Origin: Balneolaceae bacterium
GTDB taxonomy: Bacteria > Bacteroidota > Rhodothermia > Balneolales > Natronogracilivirgulaceae
Direction: 5' to 3'
DNA: 44,970 nt
Assembly: GCA_007693825.1 (NCBI GenBank)
Contig: RECX01000184.1
Location: 1 to 44,970 of the forward strand
Shown here: one piece after another, positions 1-7,790 of the stretch
Layout: each line of letters begins with the position of its first letter
Numbering within the stretch: position 1 is the stretch's first letter
Notes under the pieces: model-generated
Seen by the model: the letters and a program-made list of their open reading frames with translations, nothing else
What the model was told of the DNA's origin: nothing
The model's database searches: none
Position numbers and translations under genes: made by a program

Positions 1-1008
1 CGTCGACTCAATAAAATAGGAAGCCCTGATCTGCCTGCCCGATTCGTGTGCCTTCCGGACCGATGGCGGCAGCGGCAGCTCGTCGACTTCCAGAATGCCT
101 TTGATCATGACATTTCCGAACAGGAAACGGGTCAGGTTCTGATATCCCTCTTCGGAATTCACCAGGCCATAGTGGCCGCTGTGGCTATGGTTGGTGTAGA
201 CGCGCGGTGCGCTCTGGATGCTTGCGTTTTTGATGAGTACCAGTCCGTCGCTCATGGGTCCAACGGCCAGCCGCGACAGGTTGTAGTCCGTGTGGTTGCA
301 CCCGACGTGGCAGAAGAAGCGCGATTCGGGGAAAGAACCATTGAGCGTATCCACCCGATCATGGGTTGGCAGCTGAAGGTATCCGGCAATGCGGCGCCGG
401 TTGAAGTTGTTGATGTCCCATCCGCCGAGGAACCGTGGCACATTCACCCCGCGTATTTCGATTCCGTTGTGCGGAGTGCCGTAGGTGAACACTTTGTCCA
501 CCAGGCTTTTAGCCTCCGGCGTGCCGATATCCTTGTTTTGCAGCAGGCAGCGCACGATGAGTCCGCCCATCGAGTGCGCCACCAAATGGACCCGGAACCG
601 GTCGCGCTCTTCCGCGTCATCACCGCACACCTGCTCCCTTGTCTTCAGGATCAGCCGGTTGAGCTCCTCTGCCGCCTCTTCAATGGACGGCGCCCCTTCC
701 CCGGTGCCGATATCACGGTCGGCCTGCTCATAATAGCGATGAATGATGATGCTTTTCGGGGGGATGCGTCCCTCGTTTTCAACGCCGTCGGTGTAGTTGT
801 CCACGTACCCGTAATCTTTCATCAAACGGATGAGCGGCGATTCGAAGATATGCCGGACCACCTCGCCGTCCCACTCCTGCCGGATTTTTGTGCTGCCGAG
901 GTTGAACCCCATATAGGGTGTGGCAACGGTTTCTTCCATGGCCGATTGGGTCATGGCAAAACCGCGGACGTAGATGATCGGGTAGAAAGGAGTTTTGATT
1001 CGGTTCAT
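1..1008 (-). CDS. Alpha/beta-hydrolase fold lipase/esterase-like protein, C-terminus cut by window edge
   Basis: Minus-strand translation from ATG at 1008: MNRIKTPFYPIIYVRGFAMTQSAMEETVATPYMGF...VHLVAHSMGGLIVRCLLQNK...FTYGTPHNGIEIRG; GxSxG nucleophile elbow (AHSMGG). Open to the window edge, which may be why it is absent from the ORF track. Confidence 0.8.
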   Translation of the reverse strand, partial: MNRIKTPFYPIIYVRGFAMTQSAMEETVATPYMGFNLGSTKIRQEWDGEVVRHIFESPLIRLMKDYGYVDNYTDGVENEGRIPPKSIIIHRYYEQADRDIGTGEGAPSIEEAAEELNRLILKTREQVCGDDAEERDRFRVHLVAHSMGGLIVRCLLQNKDIGTPEAKSLVDKVFTYGTPHNGIEIRGVNVPRFLGGWDINNFNRRRIAGYLQLPTHDRVDTLNGSFPESRFFCHVGCNHTDYNLSRLAVGPMSDGLVLIKNASIQSAPRVYTNHSHSGHYGLVNSEEGYQNLTRFLFGNVMIKGILEVDELPLPPSVRKAHESGRQIRASYFIEST

Positions 1009-1030
1009 GGCGCTGGATGTCTGGGTTCGG

Positions 1031-1121
1031 GGTTGGATACGGATTCAGGTTGGATACGGATTCAGGTTGGATACGGATTCAGGTTGGGATACGGGCTTGG
1101 ATTTGGATTTGGATTTGGACT
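1031..1121. repeat. 17-bp tandem repeat (ggttggatacggattca, 3 exact copies plus 1 degenerate) followed by a 6-bp repeat (ggattt x3)
   Basis: Exact copies at 1031-1047, 1048-1064, 1065-1081; degenerate copy 1082-1098; ggattt at 1099-1116. Confidence 0.95.
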
Positions 1122-1182
1122 GAAAATCAGGAAAATGTCCGGGAGGATATTGTAATGAAGCTGATTGTGAGTGGATTTTTGA

Positions 1183-2211
1183 TCAGCGGGAATACGGGAG
1201 CCGCAATCCCACAAGGAACGTGCGGTCGGATGTAACCAGCGGGGCGATGCGTCCGCCAGAGTACCGCACGAACAGGTCGATCCGGCCGGGACCGTCGCGG
1301 CCCTGCCACCGGATGGCACGTGAGAGGTCGGCCGTCCAGCCGAAACGCGAATGCAGCCCCTCATCCCGGAACGTTGCGGATTGTCCGGAGTCGTGCGTGA
1401 ACTGGAATCCGCCGGCAAGCGTGAAGCCGGACAGGCCCAGGGTCCCGAGATCCAGCTGATGGCGGTACACAATGCGCAGCCGCCGGAAGCGGTCGGCCGT
1501 ATCCATGCCTGTTTCCACAACCGGTTCCTCAGAAACACGGAACACGCCTTCATACAGGATGTGCGCGGTGGGCATCCATCCGCTCCAGCCCGTCCGGGAG
1601 AGATTGAGGAGCCGCAATCCGGCTCCGGCCGTGACAAATACGTCATCGAACGACTGTCCGGTCTCAGCACCGGATTCCAGCGTGAAAGCCGCGCGGTAGT
1701 GGTACCGCACGTCGCCGATCCGCCAGCGGGGAGGCGGCGAGTCATCGATGAACAGGTCGGTCGGTATGTCTTCTGGTGGATGCGGAATCAGCTCGAACCC
1801 GGCATCCAGATGAAACCGCGCCGTGAGCGGCTGCCGGTTCAGATCTTCATTCAGAAGCCAGGCGCCGTTGCTTTGAAAATAAAAGCTTCCATCGCTTGCC
1901 AGGATGCCGGATTTGAGGCTCCGCCGGTCCAGCACGGTAAGCAGCCGGCTCACTTCGAGATCCCAGGCGGCACCGGCGGTAATGCTGGAGAAGTCGTCGG
2001 AAGCAGCCAGCACCGGAATATCGAAGGTAAAGCTGGTGGTATAGGGAGAGATCCGGTCCTCTTCGTTTTGCATTGCTCCGGGAGAAGGGGGGAACGCCGT
2101 TGCCGGGAGGGCCAGGCTCAGGGTCAGAACAAGGATCAGTATCAGGGGCAGAAACGGGATCAGCAGCGGGGTCTGGAATGGCGCCGTTCCGCTGAATTGG
2201 CTGTGGCTCAT
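1183..2211 (-). CDS. Secreted beta-rich (probable outer-membrane) protein of unknown function
   Basis: 342 aa; N-terminal hydrophobic signal (LIPFLPLILILVLTLSLALPATAF); alternating beta-strand-like segments; ATGA overlap with upstream gene (2208-2211). Confidence 0.7.
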   Translation of the reverse strand: MSHSQFSGTAPFQTPLLIPFLPLILILVLTLSLALPATAFPPSPGAMQNEEDRISPYTTSFTFDIPVLAASDDFSSITAGAAWDLEVSRLLTVLDRRSLKSGILASDGSFYFQSNGAWLLNEDLNRQPLTARFHLDAGFELIPHPPEDIPTDLFIDDSPPPRWRIGDVRYHYRAAFTLESGAETGQSFDDVFVTAGAGLRLLNLSRTGWSGWMPTAHILYEGVFRVSEEPVVETGMDTADRFRRLRIVYRHQLDLGTLGLSGFTLAGGFQFTHDSGQSATFRDEGLHSRFGWTADLSRAIRWQGRDGPGRIDLFVRYSGGRIAPLVTSDRTFLVGLRLPYSR

Positions 2212-3995
2212 GTTTCGATCTCCAGTTCAGGTTTTACCCGGAAGAAGAGTTCCAGGACTTCGGCAATCTTCGGGATGGTCACGGAGGGATCGGCACAGGC
2301 GCCGACCATTTTTCTCAGGTAGGCCGCATCGCTTGTTTCTTTCTTTTCAAAAGAGGGAATCGCGGAAAACCAGACGTGGACCCGGTTGGCAAAACTCCGG
2401 ATGGCATGATTGCGGTCTGTCTGATCGCCGAGCGGATCGCTGTGGAATGTCAGCTCACCGACGGGCAGCCGTCCGACCGCCTCGAAAAGCTCGACAGGCG
2501 CATCGCCCTGATCCCGCAGCAGCCGTTTCATGCGCTCGCTCAGGTACGCCGGATGCCGGTTGTTCCACAGAAAATTGAAGAGGGTTGTGTGGATGCGGTT
2601 GTTGCTGTCCCAGGCGGGTCCGTCGGTGGAGGCCTGTCCGTCAGTGCCCCGGATGGCGGCGCCGTCGGGATGATCACGCAGCCAGGCGGCAGTCCTGCCC
2701 TGGACGGCCCTGGCATGATGGGCGGCCAGCCATTTGATGTGCCGGATGATGTTGGCCCCGGCGGGCTCTCCATGCAGCGGCAATCCCAGAAACGACGCCG
2801 GATTGTGATGCGAAATACGGGTGAAAAGCTCATCACCGAGAAGAGTGCGAAATGAATCGGTATAGTCGGTATCAGTGGCCTCCATCCGGAGCAGAGGGTA
2901 ATCCGTGCCCCACAGTACCTGATCGCGGCAGCGGTCGTCGGAGAGCACGGAAAGCAGGTTCTTCCGGTAGTTTTGCTCCTCTTCCGTGCTTCTGTGCTGC
3001 TCGGTATGGAAGGATATGTCGGCGTACACACGTCCCGGATAGCGCTCCATGAGTTCGAGGATGGCGAAAGCCCAGCTGTCCTGCGGGAGTTCGGGAGCGG
3101 TCCAGACCGGCTTGCCATCCTGCGACTGTCCCCCGAAATGTGCGAAACAGATCTTAAGATTGGTATGAGTGTCCAGTACGGAAAGCCACTCACGCGGGTT
3201 GCAGTGCTGCGCGTCTTTCCTGCTTTTACGAAAACCGGTGTCGTTGCAATGGAGCAGCACGGGAACCGACTCCTTTTCACAATAGCGAAGCGTATCCTCC
3301 ATGACGCTTCCGTGCACCGGATATCCAAGCGAGGGATAGAGTTTCAGGCCAACGCATGCGCCGCTGTGAAGCGCATCGCGCATGACGTGGAAACTGTCCG
3401 TGCGCACAGGGTTCACTTTGGCAAACGGGAGGATGCGTCCGGGATACCGCAACGCCTGCCGTTTCGTATCCTCAAGCTGTTTCAGGAAAAGCGCCCGTTC
3501 ACGTTTACCGGCTTTCCTGTCGATGATATCCATGGGCAGGACCACGGTCACGTCGTCGTCGTCCATGTGCGTGACAAGGTCGTCGGTGACGTCATCGATG
3601 CGTTTCATGAAACCGATACGGAGCCATTCGAAGGCATTGATCACGTCGGAAGACGGGGCCTGGTGCCGGTCGATGAGGGTGGCTTCCAGCAGGCTTGTCA
3701 GGGCGGCGGTGGTTTCGGAGGAGGGCGGCAGATCAAGATGGCTGTCAAAAAAACCACGGAGGCGTTTCGGTATGATCCGGTTGAAAATGCGGGTGCCGCG
3801 GATGGTGCGGTGGAAGTCATCGAACGAGATGTCGCCCGGACGGCTTTTGCGGCGGGTGCGCAGGTAGGAGAGGAGGGCGTCCCGGAGCGGCTCCGGCAGA
3901 TTGCGTCCCGTCAGCCGGTGCGACAGCAGCAGGATGGTTTCCTTTGTGAGTATGGATGAAAAGTTGAATACGTGGGCATGGACATTGATTCTCAT
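2208..3995 (-). CDS. Amidohydrolase-family (metal-dependent TIM-barrel) protein with an additional ~170-aa C-terminal region
   Basis: Internal start MRINVHAHVFNF at 3995; HxH motif near N-terminus, VLLHCND, AHFGG and LWGTDYPLLRME motifs typical of amidohydrolase_2 proteins. Confidence 0.75.
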   Translation of the reverse strand: MRINVHAHVFNFSSILTKETILLLSHRLTGRNLPEPLRDALLSYLRTRRKSRPGDISFDDFHRTIRGTRIFNRIIPKRLRGFFDSHLDLPPSSETTAALTSLLEATLIDRHQAPSSDVINAFEWLRIGFMKRIDDVTDDLVTHMDDDDVTVVLPMDIIDRKAGKRERALFLKQLEDTKRQALRYPGRILPFAKVNPVRTDSFHVMRDALHSGACVGLKLYPSLGYPVHGSVMEDTLRYCEKESVPVLLHCNDTGFRKSRKDAQHCNPREWLSVLDTHTNLKICFAHFGGQSQDGKPVWTAPELPQDSWAFAILELMERYPGRVYADISFHTEQHRSTEEEQNYRKNLLSVLSDDRCRDQVLWGTDYPLLRMEATDTDYTDSFRTLLGDELFTRISHHNPASFLGLPLHGEPAGANIIRHIKWLAAHHARAVQGRTAAWLRDHPDGAAIRGTDGQASTDGPAWDSNNRIHTTLFNFLWNNRHPAYLSERMKRLLRDQGDAPVELFEAVGRLPVGELTFHSDPLGDQTDRNHAIRSFANRVHVWFSAIPSFEKKETSDAAYLRKMVGACADPSVTIPKIAEVLELFFRVKPELEIET

Positions 3996-4238
3996 GGAAT
4001 TCCGGAGTCTGGGTGTCAGAAAACAATGCGTCGTGCGCAACAATTGCGGTACCGGATAAGTGTGCAGCACTACAACGCATGCAGTTCGGAAGCCGGGTTG
4101 TGTCCCGATGGCGCTGCCCATATCTCAAATCCAGTAATAATAAGGAGTTTCTTTGGGCCGGTTTGTTACAGGAAAAAGTGTTTCTGTCACGTTTTTCGAG
4201 AAGGTCAGGCTCCGGCCGCGCCGTGTCAGAAGGGTATT

Positions 4239-5234
4239 TTAGTTGCCGGTAAGCTGACGGACAAATTCTTCACGGACTTCACTCCCGGCATCCCGGAAGT
4301 TTAGGAAGGGGACGTGGCGGTCGGGCCGGGTTGTGTCGGCACGGATCCCCCAGAGTGGTGTGAGACCATTGGGGATCATGGAATAGCGGGCATCGCCGAT
4401 GATATCGGGTTTGTCAGGGTGGCGGATCAGATAGCCATCGGAGAAGCGCCGGAAGCGCAGGATGTCGTCATACAAAGTGGTCCCTTCCCACGCGGCGAAA
4501 TCCTGTTCGGGAATGATCAGCGGCGCGGCGTCGCCCGTATAGATGTGCGGCGGACTGAATAGGCCGGAACGGACCGCGTCCACATGGACCGTGTCGCCGG
4601 AAATATAGGTGCTGCGCCAGAGGATCAGGTTGCCGATAGTGGGTTTGACGACAAGCTGCTCGATGGTGTGTCCGCGCAGGGCGGCGTGTTCTTCCATGAC
4701 GGACCTGCCGCGTTCGCGCTGGACGAAACCGGCGGTGAGGTAGAGCAGCAGCCATCCCATGAAAAGCCATCCGAATAACCGGCTCCGGTACCAGAATGCG
4801 GCGCCTGCCAGGACGGCCATCACGGTGGTGAGGAGCGGATCCACGATGGGGACGATGTTCCAGGCGAAGCGGGTGTCCGAAAAGGGCCAGAGCAGTTCGG
4901 TGCCATAGCTGGTGACGGCATCCATCAGCCCGTGCGTGGCGAACCCAAGTGCGCTGAACAGGAACAGCTCGCGGAAGGTGAGGTGGCGGCGGAGGAACCA
5001 CCAGAGAAGCGCGGCGGTGATGAGGGCGCCGGCCGGGATGAAGACGAAAGAGTGGGTGAACTGGCGGTGGACCTCAATGTTGAACAGGGGGTCGGAGGGG
5101 GCGTGGATGAAGAACTCGAGATCGGGCAGCAGGGCGGCGACAAAAGCGGTGAAGGCGGCGGGACGGTGTTTTTCCTTGCCGGCCAGCGACTGGGCAGCAG
5201 CGGCACCGGCAAGTCCATGGGTGATAGGATCCAT
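4239..5234 (-). CDS. Membrane-bound metal-dependent hydrolase, YdjM/DUF457-like
   Basis: MDPITHGLAGAAAAQSL...LLPDLEFF...HRQFTHSFVF...FATHGLMDAVTSYGTELLWPFSDTRFAW; His/Asp pattern and multiple TM segments. Confidence 0.85.
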   Translation of the reverse strand: MDPITHGLAGAAAAQSLAGKEKHRPAAFTAFVAALLPDLEFFIHAPSDPLFNIEVHRQFTHSFVFIPAGALITAALLWWFLRRHLTFRELFLFSALGFATHGLMDAVTSYGTELLWPFSDTRFAWNIVPIVDPLLTTVMAVLAGAAFWYRSRLFGWLFMGWLLLYLTAGFVQRERGRSVMEEHAALRGHTIEQLVVKPTIGNLILWRSTYISGDTVHVDAVRSGLFSPPHIYTGDAAPLIIPEQDFAAWEGTTLYDDILRFRRFSDGYLIRHPDKPDIIGDARYSMIPNGLTPLWGIRADTTRPDRHVPFLNFRDAGSEVREEFVRQLTGN

Positions 5235-5256
5235 TAAAAAGGTCTATAAAATGGAG

Positions 5257-5292
5257 AACGGGATGCGGCTGGGTTGCCGCATCCCGTTTTAT
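5257..5292. terminator. Intrinsic terminator-like hairpin
   Basis: aacgggatgcggc / gccgcatcccgtt: perfect 13-bp stem (5257-5269 / 5276-5288), TTTT after it on the plus strand; lies downstream of doxX on the minus strand. Confidence 0.7.
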
Positions 5293-5348
5293 GGGTCAAC
5301 ATTCAATAATGAATGGCGCTGCTTGTCAGGTGGTGATTGGTGGAACTG

Positions 5349-5777
5349 CTATTTCTTGGGTAGCAGATCATCCACGGAATACCGGCCCGGACCCATCAGG
5401 GCGAGCGCTGCACTCATCAACAACAGCAGCAAATCTACACGGTAGGCCGCGAAGGGCTCTCCGATCTTGGTCGTGATGATGGCTACGACCATAATAATTG
5501 CCAACAGGATGGCTGGAATGCGAATGAAGGCACCGGCAAGAACCATGATACCGCCGACAAACTCAACAATGGCCACTACCCAGGCCATGAGGCCGGGCAA
5601 CGGGATCCCGATGTTGCCAAAAAATCCCTGAACACCCTCAATTCCGGTCAGTTTTCCCCAGCCGGCCAGAATGAAAATGATTCCAACACCGATACGGAGC
5701 AGAAACAATGCCGCATCCTTGTTCTGGTCAGTTTGCAGATTATCCAAATCCCGGGCACCTGAATACTTTTGATTCAT
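5349..5777 (-). CDS. DoxX family membrane protein
   Basis: From MNQKYSGARDLDNLQ: LFLLRIGVGIIFILAGWGKLTGIEGVQGFFGNIGIPLPGLMAWVVAIVEFVGGIMVLAGAF, characteristic of DoxX. Confidence 0.88.
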   Translation of the reverse strand: MNQKYSGARDLDNLQTDQNKDAALFLLRIGVGIIFILAGWGKLTGIEGVQGFFGNIGIPLPGLMAWVVAIVEFVGGIMVLAGAFIRIPAILLAIIMVVAIITTKIGEPFAAYRVDLLLLLMSAALALMGPGRYSVDDLLPKK

Positions 5778-5802
5778 AGCAAATCGTGGTTGGTTATTAT
5801 TT

Positions 5803-5842
5803 CGTGGATTACCGCACTCGTGGATTACCGCACTCGTGGATT
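5803..5842. repeat. 16-bp tandem repeat (cgtggattaccgcact, 2.5 copies) immediately upstream of the DoxX gene
   Basis: Copies at 5803-5818 and 5819-5834, partial at 5835-5842. Confidence 0.95.
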
Positions 5843-5981
5843 GACACATTCACCTAAGTATTTCAACAACCGCAACCTTCTGAACATTCATGGGTTGGAT
5901 GATTTTTTTCTGTTGCCTGCTTGCAGATTTGACCGTTTAGTGGATTGCTGAAAAAATAATTTGAAAAAAGTGTAAGAAAAG

Positions 5982-6095
5982 CACCTCTTTGTACTCTATA
6001 AAGAGATGGGCTTGAAGTTGTCCCGCATGGGATGTCCTCAAGTCTCAGACCTGAAAGTGGGTCGGACGTTGAATGTCGTCCGACCCTGCTTTTTA
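5982..6095 (+). ncRNA. Candidate structured RNA/leader ending in an intrinsic terminator
   Basis: ctcttt...aaagag hairpin, imperfect hairpin cttgaagttgtcccgcatgggatgtcctcaag, and gggtcggacg/cgtccgaccc 10-bp stem (6059-6068/6077-6086) followed by tgctttttatt. No convincing ORF. Confidence 0.35.
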
Positions 6096-6096
6096 T
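6059..6096 (+). terminator. Intrinsic terminator
   Basis: Perfect 10-bp stem gggtcggacg-ttgaatgt-cgtccgaccc followed by T-rich tract. Confidence 0.75.
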
Positions 6097-6263
6097 TCTG
6101 CATAATTGGTTATTTTTATACGTTGCCATGCAACCGGGCGGCGGTGACAGATCCGGGTGAAGGATCTGACGGTTTTGCGCCGGCATGTCCCTGCACCGTA
6201 AAGGCAGCGGGCGGTCCGGTATGCCGGTCCCTCCAATAATGACACATAAAAGGTCTGAACATT

Positions 6264-7307
6264 TTGAAAAAGATAACTCCAGGAATGAACGGCAGTCCGG
6301 GAAGGAGCGCTGCTTCTGGCATGTTCGTTCGCACGGTTCTGATGGTCCTGCTTGCGGCGGGACTGACAACGGCCGCAAATGCAACCGGCGACAACGGGGG
6401 CCCGGATGGATTGGCGGACCTGCTCCTTGAGCACAACCCCGCCCTGGTTGAGACCATGCCGGTGCAAGACACCACCGACGCGGATCGCGACTATTACGAA
6501 TTTGTCGAGAACTGGCACAAAAACAGGATTGAACGGCTCCACGATGATCGCGGCTGGCTGCGGCTGGCCGGTCTCTACTGGCTGGATGACGGGGAGCAGT
6601 CTTTCGGCAGCGGCCCGCACGCGCGGGTACGTTTCCCGGAAGGTTCCATCCCGGATATGGCCGGCATCTTCGAGGTCCGGGAGGATACGGTCTTCATGCG
6701 CGTGGTCGGTAATATCGATATTCGCGACGAGCGCGACCACCGGATCCGGGACGGGATCATATCCACCCCGGAGATGACACGGGAGCTCACCTACCGAACG
6801 CTGACATGGTTCGTGGTGCGGCGAGATGACCTCGTCGGGATCCGCCTTTATGATGACAACAGCCCGCATCTGCGGCATTTCGACGGGATCGAACGCTACG
6901 AGGTCGACAAGGACTGGCGGGTGGAGGCCCGGTTTGAGCCGAAAGAGCAGGGCGCAACCATGCACATTGAAAATGTGCTGGGACAGATGATCGAGTGGGA
7001 TGTGGCCGGCACGCTGACGTTTTCGGCGGAGGGGCACGAGGTGTCCATAGTGGCCCTGGGGACCGGCGACCGCCTGTTCATTCCGTTTGCGGATGCGACT
7101 TCCGGCTCGGAAACCTATCCCGGCGGACGTTTTCTCTATATCGACCGTCCGTCATCCGGCGAACCGGCCATTGTGGACTTCAATGTGTCGTATAATCCGC
7201 CGTGCGCCATCAACCCGCATACCACCTGCCCGCTCCCGCCGCCCCAGAACCGGATGCCGTTCCCGATCCGTGCCGGCGAAAAACATTACGAGATGTATGA
7301 GGAGTGA
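6264..7307 (+). CDS. DUF1684 domain-containing secreted protein
   Basis: Signal-like N-terminus; WHKNRIERLHDDRGWLRLAGLYWLDDGEQSFGS...; C-terminal NPPCAINPHTTCPLPPPQNRMPFPIRAGEKHY typical of the DUF1684 family. Confidence 0.85.
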   Translation: MKKITPGMNGSPGRSAASGMFVRTVLMVLLAAGLTTAANATGDNGGPDGLADLLLEHNPALVETMPVQDTTDADRDYYEFVENWHKNRIERLHDDRGWLRLAGLYWLDDGEQSFGSGPHARVRFPEGSIPDMAGIFEVREDTVFMRVVGNIDIRDERDHRIRDGIISTPEMTRELTYRTLTWFVVRRDDLVGIRLYDDNSPHLRHFDGIERYEVDKDWRVEARFEPKEQGATMHIENVLGQMIEWDVAGTLTFSAEGHEVSIVALGTGDRLFIPFADATSGSETYPGGRFLYIDRPSSGEPAIVDFNVSYNPPCAINPHTTCPLPPPQNRMPFPIRAGEKHYEMYEE

Positions 7308-7376
7308 TCCGTTGGGAAGCGGTCGGCTTCTCAACAGAACGAACCTGGGAAAAGCAGTTTATTCGCTGCAAGGCAG

Positions 7377-7790
7377 TTATTCGATGAGCTCACACAGCTC
7401 GATCAGTACCCCGTGGTGCTCTTTTGGATGCAAAAATACCACCAGCTTGTTGTCCGCGCCGGGTTTGGGCGATTCGCTCAGCAGGGTGTAGCCCAGCTTC
7501 CGGCAACGCTCCATTTCCTTGTGGATGTCGTCCACCTCAAAGGCCAGGTGGTGTACGCCTTCTCCGCGTTTTTCCAGGAATCGGGCCACCGGCGAATCGT
7601 CCCTGGTGGATGCCAGCAGCTCAATTTTGCTTTCTCCGGTGCGGAAAAATGCCGTCTCCACGCCCTCACTCTCCACGGTTTCCCGCTTGTAGCAGGCCGT
7701 CCCCAACGTCTGTTCGTACCGCGCCACGGCCTCCTCGAGATCCCGCACCGCAATGCCGACATGTTCGATTTTTTGGAAAGGTCCGGTCAC
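7377..7790 (-). CDS. mce: Methylmalonyl-CoA epimerase / VOC-family protein
   Basis: GTG start overlapping the polX stop (GTGA): VTGPFQKIEHVGIAVRDLEEAVARYEQTLGT...GEGVHHLAFEVDDIHKEME...HPKEHHGVLIELCE. The longer 204-aa ORF is an antisense/other-frame extension over polX. Confidence 0.85.
   Translation of the reverse strand: MTGPFQKIEHVGIAVRDLEEAVARYEQTLGTACYKRETVESEGVETAFFRTGESKIELLASTRDDSPVARFLEKRGEGVHHLAFEVDDIHKEMERCRKLGYTLLSESPKPGADNKLVVFLHPKEHHGVLIELCELIE

Noticed and set aside
46-1155. 369-aa plus-strand ORF
   Set aside because: Antisense shadow of the minus-strand lipase; low-quality sequence and C-terminus made of repeat translation (GYGLGFGFGFGLK).
5863-6384. 173-aa minus-strand ORF covering the structured intergenic region
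   Set aside because: Crosses several hairpins and overlaps the DUF1684 start; no domain-like sequence.
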